Of a stretch of 64,000 nt of DNA, positions 1 through 8,619 are shown piece by piece. Position 1 is the stretch's first letter. The number at the start of each line of letters is the position of its first letter. The translations under genes were made by a program, and so were the position numbers. Under the pieces are notes generated by a model. The model did no database searches. It saw nothing but the letters and a program-made list of their open reading frames with translations, and was not told the DNA's origin. Location: contig NZ_JAPEOX010000001.1 of assembly GCF_026340675.1 (NCBI RefSeq), positions 3,906,001 to 3,970,000 of the forward strand. Reading direction: 5' to 3'. This stretch comes from Streptomyces sp. NBC_01264. Lineage in GTDB: Bacteria > Actinomycetota > Actinomycetes > Streptomycetales > Streptomycetaceae.

Positions 1-573
1 CTGGCGCTGGGCCGATCCTCGGTGCCGTCGCTGTCGCTGGAGCTGGGCGAGCTGCTGGAGTCGCTGGGCCGGGGCGAGGAGGCGAGGGCGGTGTACGACG
101 GGATCGCGGCGCAGGCCGCCCGGAGCGGGGTGAACGAGGAGCTGCTGCTGGGCCGCTTCGAGGCCGACCACGGCGATCCGACGGCGGCCGTACGGCGCCT
201 CACGGCGGAGTGGGCCCGGCACAAGAGCCTGCCGGTGGCGGACGCGCTGGGATGGGCGCTGCACAAGACGGGCGACGACACGGCGGCGCTGGAGTACGCG
301 AAGAAGGCCACGGAGCAGGGGCTGCGGCTCGCGGAGTTCTCGTACCACCGGGCGGTGATCGAGCGGGGCCTGGGCGACGAGGCCGGGGCCCGGCGGCACC
401 TGGAGGAGGCGCTGCGGACGAACCCGGGCTTCTCCCCGGTACGGGCGCCCCTGGCGAAGCAGGCCCTGGCGTCGATCGGCAAGCCCCCGGCGGGCGGCCC
501 GGAGAACATGGAGCCCACCAAGCCGTGGGTGGCCCCGGAACTCCCCAAGGCGAAGCCCGTCCCGAAGCCGTAG
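1..573 (+). CDS. Tetratricopeptide repeat protein, C-terminal part
   Basis: The reading frame is open from the first base, so the start lies outside the window; 190 codons are visible. The helical pairs show TPR character, for example LGRGEEARAVYDGIAAQAA near the start and LGDEAGARRHLEEALRTNPG later, each ending in the small and proline residues usual for TPR helix turns. The last 40 residues are rich in Pro and Lys and look like a disordered tail. No catalytic domain is visible. It runs convergently towards hppD with a roughly 125-base spacer. A scaffold role in protein-protein contacts is the family expectation; the partner is unknown. Confidence 0.8.
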   Translation: MALGRSSVPSLSLELGELLESLGRGEEARAVYDGIAAQAARSGVNEELLLGRFEADHGDPTAAVRRLTAEWARHKSLPVADALGWALHKTGDDTAALEYAKKATEQGLRLAEFSYHRAVIERGLGDEAGARRHLEEALRTNPGFSPVRAPLAKQALASIGKPPAGGPENMEPTKPWVAPELPKAKPVPKP

Positions 574-656
574 GGGGCGCGGAGCCCGGGCAGGGACCGC
601 TGCGCGGGGCCTCCCGGGCTCTGCCCCAGGAGCAGCGCCGCAGGGGCGCCGCTACC

Positions 657-694
657 CGGTTCCCGCTGCCCGGTTCCCGCTGCCCGGTTCCCGC
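657..694. repeat. Short tandem repeat, 14-bp unit
   Basis: The unit CGGTTCCCGCTGCC occurs twice head to tail (657-670 and 671-684), followed by a partial third copy. It sits between the convergent TPR and hppD genes and is probably non-functional slippage sequence. Confidence 0.75.
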
Positions 695-699
695 AATCC

Positions 700-1984
<1,285 letters not shown>

Positions 1985-2455
1985 ATGGGAATCGACGAAC
2001 TCGACGGCCGGCTCATCGTCCTGCTCGCCCGGGAGCCCCGGATCGGGGTTCTGGAGGTCTCGCGCCGGCTCGGCGTGGCACGCGGTACGGCGCAGGCCCG
2101 GCTGGACCGGCTTCAGTCGAACGGAGTCATCCGGGGGTTCGGCCCGCAGGTGGATCCGGCGGCCCTCGGGTACCCGGTGACGGCCTTCGCGACGCTGGAG
2201 ATCAAACAGGGGCAAGGAGCGGACGTACGGGCCCACTTGGACGGGGTTCCGGAGGTGCTGGAGCTGCACACGACGACCGGTCACGGGGACATGCTGTGCC
2301 GGCTCGTGGCCCGGTCCAACGCGGATCTCCAGCGGGTGATCGACCGAGTTGTCGCGTTTGATGGGATCGTGAGGGCTTCGACCGCGATTGTCATGGAAAA
2401 CCCCGTACCCTTGCGGATCATCCCCCTGGTCGAACAGGCGGCCGCGGACTACTGA
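1985..2455 (+). CDS. Lrp/AsnC family transcriptional regulator
   Basis: The 156-residue protein has the standard Lrp/AsnC layout. Residues 1-60 form an HTH (IDELDGRLIVLLAREPRIG and then VSRRLGVARGTAQARLDRL). A RAM ligand-binding domain follows, with VTAFATLEIKQG, the turn TTGHGDMLCRLVARS and DRVVAFDGIVRASTAIVM. Length is typical. ATG 1985 follows a strong GGGAGG site. Such proteins form octamers and sense amino acids or their derivatives. The divergent position next to hppD suggests control of tyrosine or phenylalanine breakdown, with the ligand perhaps an aromatic (inference). Confidence 0.93.
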   Translation: MGIDELDGRLIVLLAREPRIGVLEVSRRLGVARGTAQARLDRLQSNGVIRGFGPQVDPAALGYPVTAFATLEIKQGQGADVRAHLDGVPEVLELHTTTGHGDMLCRLVARSNADLQRVIDRVVAFDGIVRASTAIVMENPVPLRIIPLVEQAAADY

Positions 2456-2493
2456 CCACTGACGTGCGGCAACGACCGACGGGGTGACGCGGC

Positions 2494-2735
2494 GTGAGTT
2501 TCTGGTCCTACCTGTCCAACCGCCACCAGCAGCTCCTCACCGACGCCTTCCAGCACGCCAGCGCCGTCTTCCAGTGCATGGTGATCGCGACCGCCCTCGG
2601 CGTCGCCATCGGCGTCCTCACCTACCGCAGCGGCTGGGCCGGAACCCGGTCTCCCCCGAACGCCCGCCCGGCGAGCACGAACTCAAGGGCCACGTCTTCC
2701 GGGACCCGGAGGAACCCGAGCCCGGCGTGGAGGTC
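2494..2735 (+). pseudogene. Deletion-fused remnant: first osmoprotectant ABC permease and the end of its ATPase
   Basis: The GTG at 2494 opens the N-terminus of a glycine betaine/choline-type ABC permease (MSFWSYLSNRHQQLLTDAF, then a first membrane helix). After about 50 residues, near 2640, the family match ends and the frame reads into unrelated low-complexity sequence that stops at 2793. In the next frame, 2641-2735 encodes NPVSPERPPGEHELKG and on into DPEEPEPG, which resembles the charged tail of the operon's ATP-binding subunit. The expected permease 3' part and nearly all of the ATPase are absent. The simplest reading is one deletion of well over 1 kb. The importer cannot work without its ATPase. 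Confidence 0.75.
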
Positions 2736-3479
2736 ATGGCCTCCACCACGCCGCCCCGCCCCGGGAGCCGGCTCACCTGGTCCCGGCTGGTGACCCTGCC
2801 GATCGTGCTGGCGCTGGTGCTGCTGGCCACGTACCTGTGGATCACCAACGCCACCCTGGACACGATCGCCGAGAACTCCCTCAAGGACGGCAACGTCGAG
2901 CTCCGGCTGTGGCAGCACGTACAGCTCACCGCCATCTCCACCTTCTGGGTGCTGGTCATCGCGATCCCGCTCGGCATCGCCCTGACCCGCCGCGGCCTTC
3001 GCCGGGCGGCCCCGCTGGTCACCGCGATCGCCAACATCGGGCAGGCCACCCCGGCCATCGGACTGCTGGCCCTGCTGGTCATCTGGCTCGGCATCGGCCC
3101 CTCGACGGCGATCATCGGCATGGTCGCCTACGCCGTCCTGCCCGTGCTGTCCAACACCGTCGCGGGGCTGCGCGGTATCGACCCCCAGCTGGTGGAGGCC
3201 TCCTCCATGGGAACCCTGATGAAGGCGGAACTGCCGCTGGCCGTCCCGCTGATCCTGGCGGGCGTCCGGACGGCCCTCGTCCTCAACGTCGGCACCGCGA
3301 CCCTGGCCACCTTCGGCGGCGGCGGGGGCCTCGGCGACCTGATCACCTCCGGGATCCAGACGCAGCGGATGCCGGTGCTGGTGCTGGGCTCGGTGCTGAC
3401 GGTGGCGCTGGCGCTGTTCGTGGACTGGCTGGCCTCCCTGGCCGAGACGGTCCTGACCCCGCGCGGGCTGGAGGCGTAG
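2736..3479 (+). CDS. Osmoprotectant (glycine betaine/choline-type) ABC transporter permease
   Basis: This 247-residue inner-membrane permease is of the ProW/OpuB kind. It has an N-terminal helix (LVTLPIVLALVLLATYLW), then AISTFWVLVIAIPLGIALT, IANIGQATPAIGLLALLVI and a C-terminal VLVLGSVLTVALALFVDWL. ATG 2736 is chosen because it opens the conserved region. The cytoplasmic EAA loop (VEASSMGTLMKAELPLAV) looks about six residues shorter than I remember for relatives, consistent with a small in-frame deletion at the site that docks to the ATPase. Both its ATPase and its partner permease are missing, so it is probably a relic despite the open frame. Confidence 0.75.
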   Translation: MASTTPPRPGSRLTWSRLVTLPIVLALVLLATYLWITNATLDTIAENSLKDGNVELRLWQHVQLTAISTFWVLVIAIPLGIALTRRGLRRAAPLVTAIANIGQATPAIGLLALLVIWLGIGPSTAIIGMVAYAVLPVLSNTVAGLRGIDPQLVEASSMGTLMKAELPLAVPLILAGVRTALVLNVGTATLATFGGGGGLGDLITSGIQTQRMPVLVLGSVLTVALALFVDWLASLAETVLTPRGLEA

Positions 3480-4466
3480 ATGGCCGGGCTCCCCCTCTCC
3501 GTACGGACGGCCGCGGCGGGCGCGGCCCTGCTGGCGCTCGGCCTGCCGCTCGCGGGCTGCGGGCTCAAGAGCGGCTCCCCGATGGTGGACGGCGTCCTGC
3601 CGGGCTCGGTCGGCCAGGGGCAGCCCCTCAGGGGCGCCTCGCTCACGGTCACCTCGAAGAACTTCAGCGAGAACATCGTGCTCGGCCAGATGATCGGCCT
3701 GATCTTCAAGGCGGCCGGCGCGGAGGTCCTGGACCGCACCAACCTGCCCGGGTCGATCAGCGCCCGCGAGGCGATCATCCAGGGCGACGCGGACGCGATG
3801 TACGAGTACACGGGCACGGCCTGGATCACCTATCTGGGCAACGACAAGCCGATCACGGACCCGTACGAGCAGGGAGGCGGTGCGGGACGCGGACGTGGAG
3901 AACGGCGTGGCCTGGCTGCCCGCGTCCACGCTCAACAACACCTACACGCTGGCCATCAGCAAGAAGAACAACGCCAAGTACGGACTGAAGACCATGTCGG
4001 ACGTGGCGGCGCTGTCGCAGCGCGACCCCAAGGCGGTGACGGTCTGCGTGGAGAACGAGTTCGCCTCGCGCGAGGACGGACTGCCGGGGATGGAGAAGGC
4101 GTACGGGATGAAGATCCCGGCGGGCAACGTCATGAAGATGGACGCCGGGATCATCTACACGCAGGTCTCCAAGCCCGATTCCTGCCTGCTGGGCGAGGCC
4201 TTCAGGACGGCTGGATCAGGGCCATGGACCTGGACACCCTGGTCGACGACCGGCACTTCTTCCCCAACTACAACGCGGCGCCGGAGCTGCACGCGAAGAC
4301 CCTGGAGAAGTACCCGGTGATCGCGGGCCTGTTGGACCCCCTGTCGAAGCGGCTGACGACGGAGACGGCGCAGCGGCTCAACGCGCTGGTGGACGTGGAG
4401 GGGCGGGATCCGCACGAGGTGGCGAAGGACTGGCTGGTGGCGGAGGGGTTCATCAAGGAGGGGTGA
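3480..4466 (+). pseudogene. Osmoprotectant substrate-binding lipoprotein, two frameshifts
   Basis: The N-terminus is a lipoprotein signal with a lipobox (LPLAGCGLKSG). It is followed by TVTSKNFSENIVLGQMIG and LPGSISAREAIIQGDADAM, characteristic of glycine betaine/choline binding proteins of the OpuAC type. The frame is lost near 3872-3876. The family sequence continues in the +1 frame (NGVAWLPASTLNNTYTLAIS, then VCVENEFASREDGLPGMEKA) to about 4205. It then returns to the first frame (DGWIRAMDLDTLVDDRHFF) and ends at 4466. Two independent indels in a gene whose operon has also lost its ATPase argue for real decay rather than sequencing error. Confidence 0.85.
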
Positions 4467-4494
4467 GCCCCAAAGGAGTAGCCGCAAAGGGAAA

Positions 4495-4545
4495 GTTCCA
4501 AAGGAACAGTTGCAAAGAACCTCTTGCATAGAGTTCTTTGCAACT
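4495..4545. promoter_or_regulatory. Two adjacent palindromes, probable operator of the HTH regulator
   Basis: GTTCC-AAA-GGAAC (4495-4507) abuts a perfect inverted repeat with 13-bp arms, AGTTGCAAAGAAC (4508-4520) and GTTCTTTGCAACT (4533-4545), spaced by 12 bases. The second palindrome ends 13 bases before the ATG of the regulator and so covers its promoter and leader. Autoregulation is the likely role. Confidence 0.65.
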
Positions 4546-4558
4546 CTACTGTGGGGGC

Positions 4559-5167
4559 ATGCCCGAAACCCCTGATCCCGAGAGCGCCGATCCCCGCAAG
4601 CCGGCCGAGCCGACGGTCCGCAAGCTCGACCCGCACTCCCTGCGCGGCCTGGCCCACCCGCTGCGCATCCGCCTGCTGGGCGACCTGCGCCTGCACGGGC
4701 CGGCCACCGCCTCGCAGCTGGCGGAGCGGCTCGGGGAATCGAGCGGCTCCACCAGCTACCACCTGCGCCAGCTCGCCGCGCACGGGTTCGTCGAGGACGC
4801 CCCCGAGCACGGCAAGGGCCGCGAGCGCTGGTGGCGGCCCTCGCAGGACGGCACCTCGTTCGACGAGGAACTGATCTACGACTCCGACCCCGCCACGCGC
4901 GGGGCCGCGGAAGTCTTCCTGTCCGAGATCGTGAAGATCCACGCCCAGGAGCTGTCCACCTGGATGAGCGGCGCGGCCGACTGGCCGGCGGAGTGGCGCC
5001 GCGCCTCGGACCTCAGCGACTTCTCGCTCCAGCTGACCCCCGACCAGAGCCTCGAACTGGTCCGCAAGATGCACGACTTGATCAACAGCTACAGCGATCT
5101 GCCGCCCTCGGAGGGCACGGAGACGGTCCGTTTCCACACGCACGCCTTCCCCCGACGCATCAAGTAG
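4559..5167 (+). CDS. ArsR-like winged-helix transcriptional regulator
   Basis: The 202-residue protein begins with a disordered acidic segment. A winged helix follows: LRGLAHPLRIRLLGDLRLHG, then PATASQLAERLGESSGSTSY, HLRQLAAHGFVED and the wing with GKGRERWWR. This is the HTH_20/ArsR arrangement, and it lacks the cysteine metal site of classical ArsR. The C-terminal 100 residues are helical with no recognised ligand domain. ATG 4559 follows a G-rich ribosome binding site; an upstream in-frame ATG is less likely because it falls inside the operator. It is followed by a small gene and an MFS exporter, so regulation of drug efflux is the likely job. Confidence 0.88.
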   Translation: MPETPDPESADPRKPAEPTVRKLDPHSLRGLAHPLRIRLLGDLRLHGPATASQLAERLGESSGSTSYHLRQLAAHGFVEDAPEHGKGRERWWRPSQDGTSFDEELIYDSDPATRGAAEVFLSEIVKIHAQELSTWMSGAADWPAEWRRASDLSDFSLQLTPDQSLELVRKMHDLINSYSDLPPSEGTETVRFHTHAFPRRIK

Positions 5168-5205
5168 CCCACTCCACCGTCCCTTTTCGCAGAAGGAGTC
5201 CTGCC

Positions 5206-5451
5206 GTGCACGCCTTCAGCCATGCCCAGATCCACGCCGACACCCACGCCACCCGCACCGCCGAGGCCGCCGCCTGGCGCCTCGCGAGGGAGGCAGCTCC
5301 CCACCCCGGCCACCACCCCGCCGCCGCCCTGCGCAACCAGCTCGGCGAGAGCCTGATCGCCCTCGGCATCCGCCTGATCCAGCCCGCGCACCTGCACGCC
5401 GCCATCACCCGCAGCACCCGGATCTCCCGCCCGCACGGCGGCATCGCGTGA
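5206..5451 (+). CDS. Small protein of unknown function
   Basis: This is an 81-residue protein starting at GTG 5206, seven bases after an AGAAGGAG ribosome binding site. It is rich in His and Ala (HAFSHAQIHADTHATRTAEA) and ends in a helical region with LRNQLGESLIALGIRLIQ. No signal peptide or membrane segment is visible. Its stop overlaps the start of the MFS gene (GTGA), so the two are translationally coupled. I do not recognise the family; the pattern of a regulator, a short His-rich protein and an MFS exporter suggests an accessory to transport. Confidence 0.75.
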   Translation: MHAFSHAQIHADTHATRTAEAAAWRLAREAAPHPGHHPAAALRNQLGESLIALGIRLIQPAHLHAAITRSTRISRPHGGIA

Positions 5452-6752
5452 ACCGTCGCCCCTTCGTCGCCGTCCTGCTCGCCAACACCATCTCGATAGC
5501 CGGAAGTTCACTGACCCTCATCGGGGTCCCGTGGTTCGTGCTCCTGACCACGGGCAGCGCCGGCCGGGCCGGGATCGTCGCCTTCTGCGCCACCCTGCCC
5601 GTCGCGGTCGCCGCCCTCGTCGGGGGCCCGGTCATCGACCGGCTCGGGCGCCGCCGGGTCTCCGCCGTCTCCGACCTGATCTGCGGACTGTCCGTGGGCG
5701 CGATCCCGCTGCTGCACCAGGCGGGGCTGCTGGAGTTCTGGATGCTGTGCGCGCTGATGGCCGTCGGCGGCCTCGTGCACACCCCCGGGCTGACCGCACG
5801 CTACGTACTGCTCCCCCACCTCGCCGAGCACGCCGGCACCACCGTCGCCCGCGCCGCCAGCCTCTACGACGCCGTCTCGCGCGGAGCCCGCATGATCGGG
5901 GCCGTGCTGGCCGGCGTACTGATCACCACGATGGGCGCCGACAGCGTCCTGCTCCTCGACGCGGCCACCTTCGGCGCCTCCGCGCTCCTGGTCACCGCGT
6001 TCCTGCGCGGGATACCGGCCGCCGAACCGCAGCGCGCCGCCGGGAAGGTGTCGTTGGCCGGCTACCGGGCCGAACTCGCCGAGGGCTGGCGGTTCCTGAC
6101 CCGCACCCGGCTGCTGCTGGGCGTCACCGTGATGGTGATGATGACCAACGGCCTCGACCAGGGCTGGTCCTCGGTCCTGCTGCCCGTGCACGGCCGCGAC
6201 GCCCTCGGCGGACCCACCGCCCTAGGCCTGATGGTCGCCCTCTTCGGCGGGTTCGCGCTGCTGGGCGCCCTGCTCTACGGAGCCTGGGGCGAGCGGTTCC
6301 CCCGTAGGGCCGTGTTCGCCGCGGCGTTCCTGCTGTGCGGGGCCCCGCGCTACGTGGTCGCCGCCTTCACCGACACCCCGCTGCCGCTCGCGGTGACGAT
6401 GGCCCTGTCGGGGCTGGGCGCGGGCGTGCTCAACCCGATCCTGACCACGGTGATGCTGGAGAAGGTGCCCGACGCACTGCGCAGCCGGGTCTCGGGCGTG
6501 ACCCAGGCGGGCTGCGAGCTGACCATGCCGCTGGGCGGACTGGCCGCGGGACTGCTCATCGACGGCTTCGGCGTGACGAAGGCACTGCTGGTGTTCGGCG
6601 GGGTCTACTTCCTCGCCACGCTCTCCCCGCTGGTGTTCCCGTCCTGGCGGAGCATGGAAGCGGCGCCGGCGGCCCCCCGGATCAGCACGAAGGAACCGCT
6701 GCGCCCTTCTTCTGCAGAGCCCGCAGCGCGTTCACCGCATCCGTCAGCGTAG
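5448..6752 (+). CDS. MFS transporter, probable drug exporter
   Basis: This 434-residue membrane protein has about 12 predicted helices. MFS landmarks include the loop 2-3 motif GGPVIDRLGRRRVSAVSDL and the central loop around FLRGIPAAEPQRAAGK. The second half begins with LLGVTVMVMMTNGLDQGW. The start GTG 5448 overlaps the stop of the preceding small gene. The last 50 residues after the final helix are polar and Pro-rich, and the 3' end overlaps the convergent protease gene by 71 bases. The substrate is unknown; the family (MefA-like/EmrB-like group) mostly exports hydrophobic compounds by proton antiport. Confidence 0.9.
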   Translation: MNRRPFVAVLLANTISIAGSSLTLIGVPWFVLLTTGSAGRAGIVAFCATLPVAVAALVGGPVIDRLGRRRVSAVSDLICGLSVGAIPLLHQAGLLEFWMLCALMAVGGLVHTPGLTARYVLLPHLAEHAGTTVARAASLYDAVSRGARMIGAVLAGVLITTMGADSVLLLDAATFGASALLVTAFLRGIPAAEPQRAAGKVSLAGYRAELAEGWRFLTRTRLLLGVTVMVMMTNGLDQGWSSVLLPVHGRDALGGPTALGLMVALFGGFALLGALLYGAWGERFPRRAVFAAAFLLCGAPRYVVAAFTDTPLPLAVTMALSGLGAGVLNPILTTVMLEKVPDALRSRVSGVTQAGCELTMPLGGLAAGLLIDGFGVTKALLVFGGVYFLATLSPLVFPSWRSMEAAPAAPRISTKEPLRPSSAEPAARSPHPSA

Positions 6753-7482
6753 TGACGGGGACCAGCCGGAGCCCCTCGGGGAGTTCGGACGTGGCGTCCG
6801 AGCACTCCGCCTTCGGTACGAGGAACACGCTCGCCCCGTCGCGCCGCGCGGCCTGAGTCTTCAGGGCCACCCCGCCGACCGCGCCGACCTCGCCGTCCGC
6901 GCTGATGGTGCCCGTACCGGCGATGGTGCTGCCGCCGGTGAGATCGCCGCCGCTGCCGTTCCCGTCGAGCTTGTCGACGATGCCCAGCGAGAAGAGCAGT
7001 CCGGCGCTCGGACCGCCGACGTCGGCGAGGTTCAGCTCGACCTTCACGTCCTTGGGGTCCTTGTGGAGGTAGCCGAGGGCGGCCTCGGAGGCCGTCGACT
7101 GCGACTTGGTCATCTCCTCCAGGTTGTGCTCCTCGATCTCCTTGTCGCTTCCGCCCGACGGGTACACCGACTCCCTGGGCATCACCGCCCGGGAGGTGTC
7201 GAACCAGTCGCCGACCAGTTCGCGCAGGGTGACGGAGGTGGAGGGACCGGTGGCCTGGATGGTGGTCATCCGCAGCTGGCCCTTGGTCTCGCGGGTGGGC
7301 GCCCCGGTGATGCTGATGACCTGCTTGCCGTCGCGGGAGCCGAGCACGTCGGCCGTGAGGCCCGGCTGCGCGATCACGAAGGGCAGCGGTGCGAGGGCCG
7401 CGACGGCGAACAGCGCGAGCACGGGCACGGCGCAGACGGCGAGGGCGGCGGGACGCGGCAGACGTGTGAGGCGAGAGAGCAC
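6682..7482 (-). CDS. Membrane-anchored S16 (Lon-type) serine protease, YlbL-like
   Basis: The 266-residue protein has one N-terminal signal anchor (AALAVCAVPVLALFAVAAL) and an extracytoplasmic body. The C-terminal half is a Lon protease domain: the catalytic Ser lies in NLADVGGPSAGLLFSLGIVD and the Lys in GEVGAVGGVALKTQAARRDG. The middle region is where relatives carry a PDZ-like fold. These proteins degrade or process secreted or membrane substrates at the outer face of the membrane. It overlaps the MFS gene tail to tail. The ATG start places the hydrophobic helix within the first 35 residues. Confidence 0.9.
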   Translation of the reverse strand: MLSRLTRLPRPAALAVCAVPVLALFAVAALAPLPFVIAQPGLTADVLGSRDGKQVISITGAPTRETKGQLRMTTIQATGPSTSVTLRELVGDWFDTSRAVMPRESVYPSGGSDKEIEEHNLEEMTKSQSTASEAALGYLHKDPKDVKVELNLADVGGPSAGLLFSLGIVDKLDGNGSGGDLTGGSTIAGTGTISADGEVGAVGGVALKTQAARRDGASVFLVPKAECSDATSELPEGLRLVPVTTLTDAVNALRALQKKGAAVPSC

Positions 7483-7575
7483 CGGGCCAATCTAGCGCGG
7501 GCGCCCCCGAACGGGTCGAGCCGCGCCCCCGGTGATCGGGGACGCGGCTCGGTGTCCGGCTGTACGGCGTGCGGC

Positions 7576-8217
7576 TCAGCGCAGGGCGTCGGCCACCTCG
7601 CGGGCGGCGTCCACCACGCGCGGGCCGACCCGCTCGGGCACGGCGTCGGCCAGCATGACGACGCCCACGCTGCCCTCCAGCCCGGTGATGCCCACGAGGG
7701 GCGCGGCAGCGCCGCTGGCGCCCGCCTCGAGCTCGCCGTGGGTGAGCGTGTACCCGGGCTCGATGAGCGTGCCCTGACGGGCGGCCAGGATGGCCCGGCC
7801 GGCCGCCCCGCGATCCAGCGGATGGCGGAAGCCGGGCCGGTAGGCCACGTGGTAGTCGGTCCAGGTCGGCTCGACGACCGCCACGGCGAGCGCTTCGGTT
7901 CCGTCCACGAGGGTCAGGTGCGCGGTGGCGCCTATGTCCTCGGCGAGGGAGCGCAGCGCCGGCAGTGCCGCCTCGCGCACGAGGGGGTGCACCTGGCGGC
8001 CCAGGCGCAGCACGCCGAGCCCGACGCGGGCGCGTCCGCCGAGGTCGCGGCGGACCAGGGCGTGCTGTTCGAGGGTGGCCAGGAGGCGGTAGACCACGGT
8101 GCGGTTCACACCTAGCCGGTTGGAGAGCTCGGTGACGGTCAGACCGTGGTCGGTGTCGGCGAGCAGTTTGAGAACTCGGAGTCCTCGGTCGAGAGTCTGG
8201 GAGGTTTCCGCGGTCAC
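7576..8217 (-). CDS. IclR family transcriptional regulator
   Basis: The 213-residue protein has an N-terminal winged helix (TLDRGLRVLKLLADTDHG, LTVTELSNRLGVNRTVVYRL) and an IclR effector domain. That domain contains AHLTLVDGTEALAVAVVEP, the glycine-rich turn RHPLDRGAAGRAILAARQ and GASGAAAPLVGITGLEGSVG. GTG 8217 is preferred over longer starts because GGGAGAGG lies four bases upstream and the family begins here. Such regulators are dimers of dimers that bind small carboxylic or aromatic acids. No neighbouring catabolic operon is adjacent, so the target is unknown. Confidence 0.9.
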   Translation of the reverse strand: MTAETSQTLDRGLRVLKLLADTDHGLTVTELSNRLGVNRTVVYRLLATLEQHALVRRDLGGRARVGLGVLRLGRQVHPLVREAALPALRSLAEDIGATAHLTLVDGTEALAVAVVEPTWTDYHVAYRPGFRHPLDRGAAGRAILAARQGTLIEPGYTLTHGELEAGASGAAAPLVGITGLEGSVGVVMLADAVPERVGPRVVDAAREVADALR

Positions 8218-8619
8218 GACGCCTCTCCCTCTTTCGGTGGGCGGCGGTGACTCTCTGGGGATAGCGGCGCCGGTCCCTCGGCGACGCACGGAGAGGCCGC
8301 CGGTAGCGGCCATGGCACCGGCTGCGCTCCCGCGGCGGCGTTGCCACGGGGCGTTCGATGCCGGGACACTAGCGAGCGGGTTCGCTCAGCGGAAGGGCTC
8401 GTCCAGAATCCGGGCGCCTACTGGCGTTTTGTGCCGGTTGAAAACGCACATCGCCGTCGATTCGTGACCTTCGGCCCGTCGGCCGCGGCTCATGCCGCCG
8501 GGTCGTCCGCGCGGCCCCTCACGGCCTCCCACCACGGGTGCGGCGACACCGCTACGGCGGCCCGGGCGGGCGGAGCCGTACGAATCTCCCCCGCCGCCCG
8601 TGCCGTATTCCGTAGGAAA
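8218..8619. other. Intergenic region, 402 bases
   Basis: This is the 5' region of the IclR gene and the 3' flank of the helicase gene. I see no convincing gene in it. The stretch 8400-8470 is less GC-rich and may hold the IclR promoter. No clear terminator hairpin was found. Confidence 0.5.

Noticed and set aside
2494..4466. Programmed frameshifting in the binding-protein gene.
   Set aside because: No slippery heptamer or downstream structure was evident, and the operon has other lesions including a missing ATPase.
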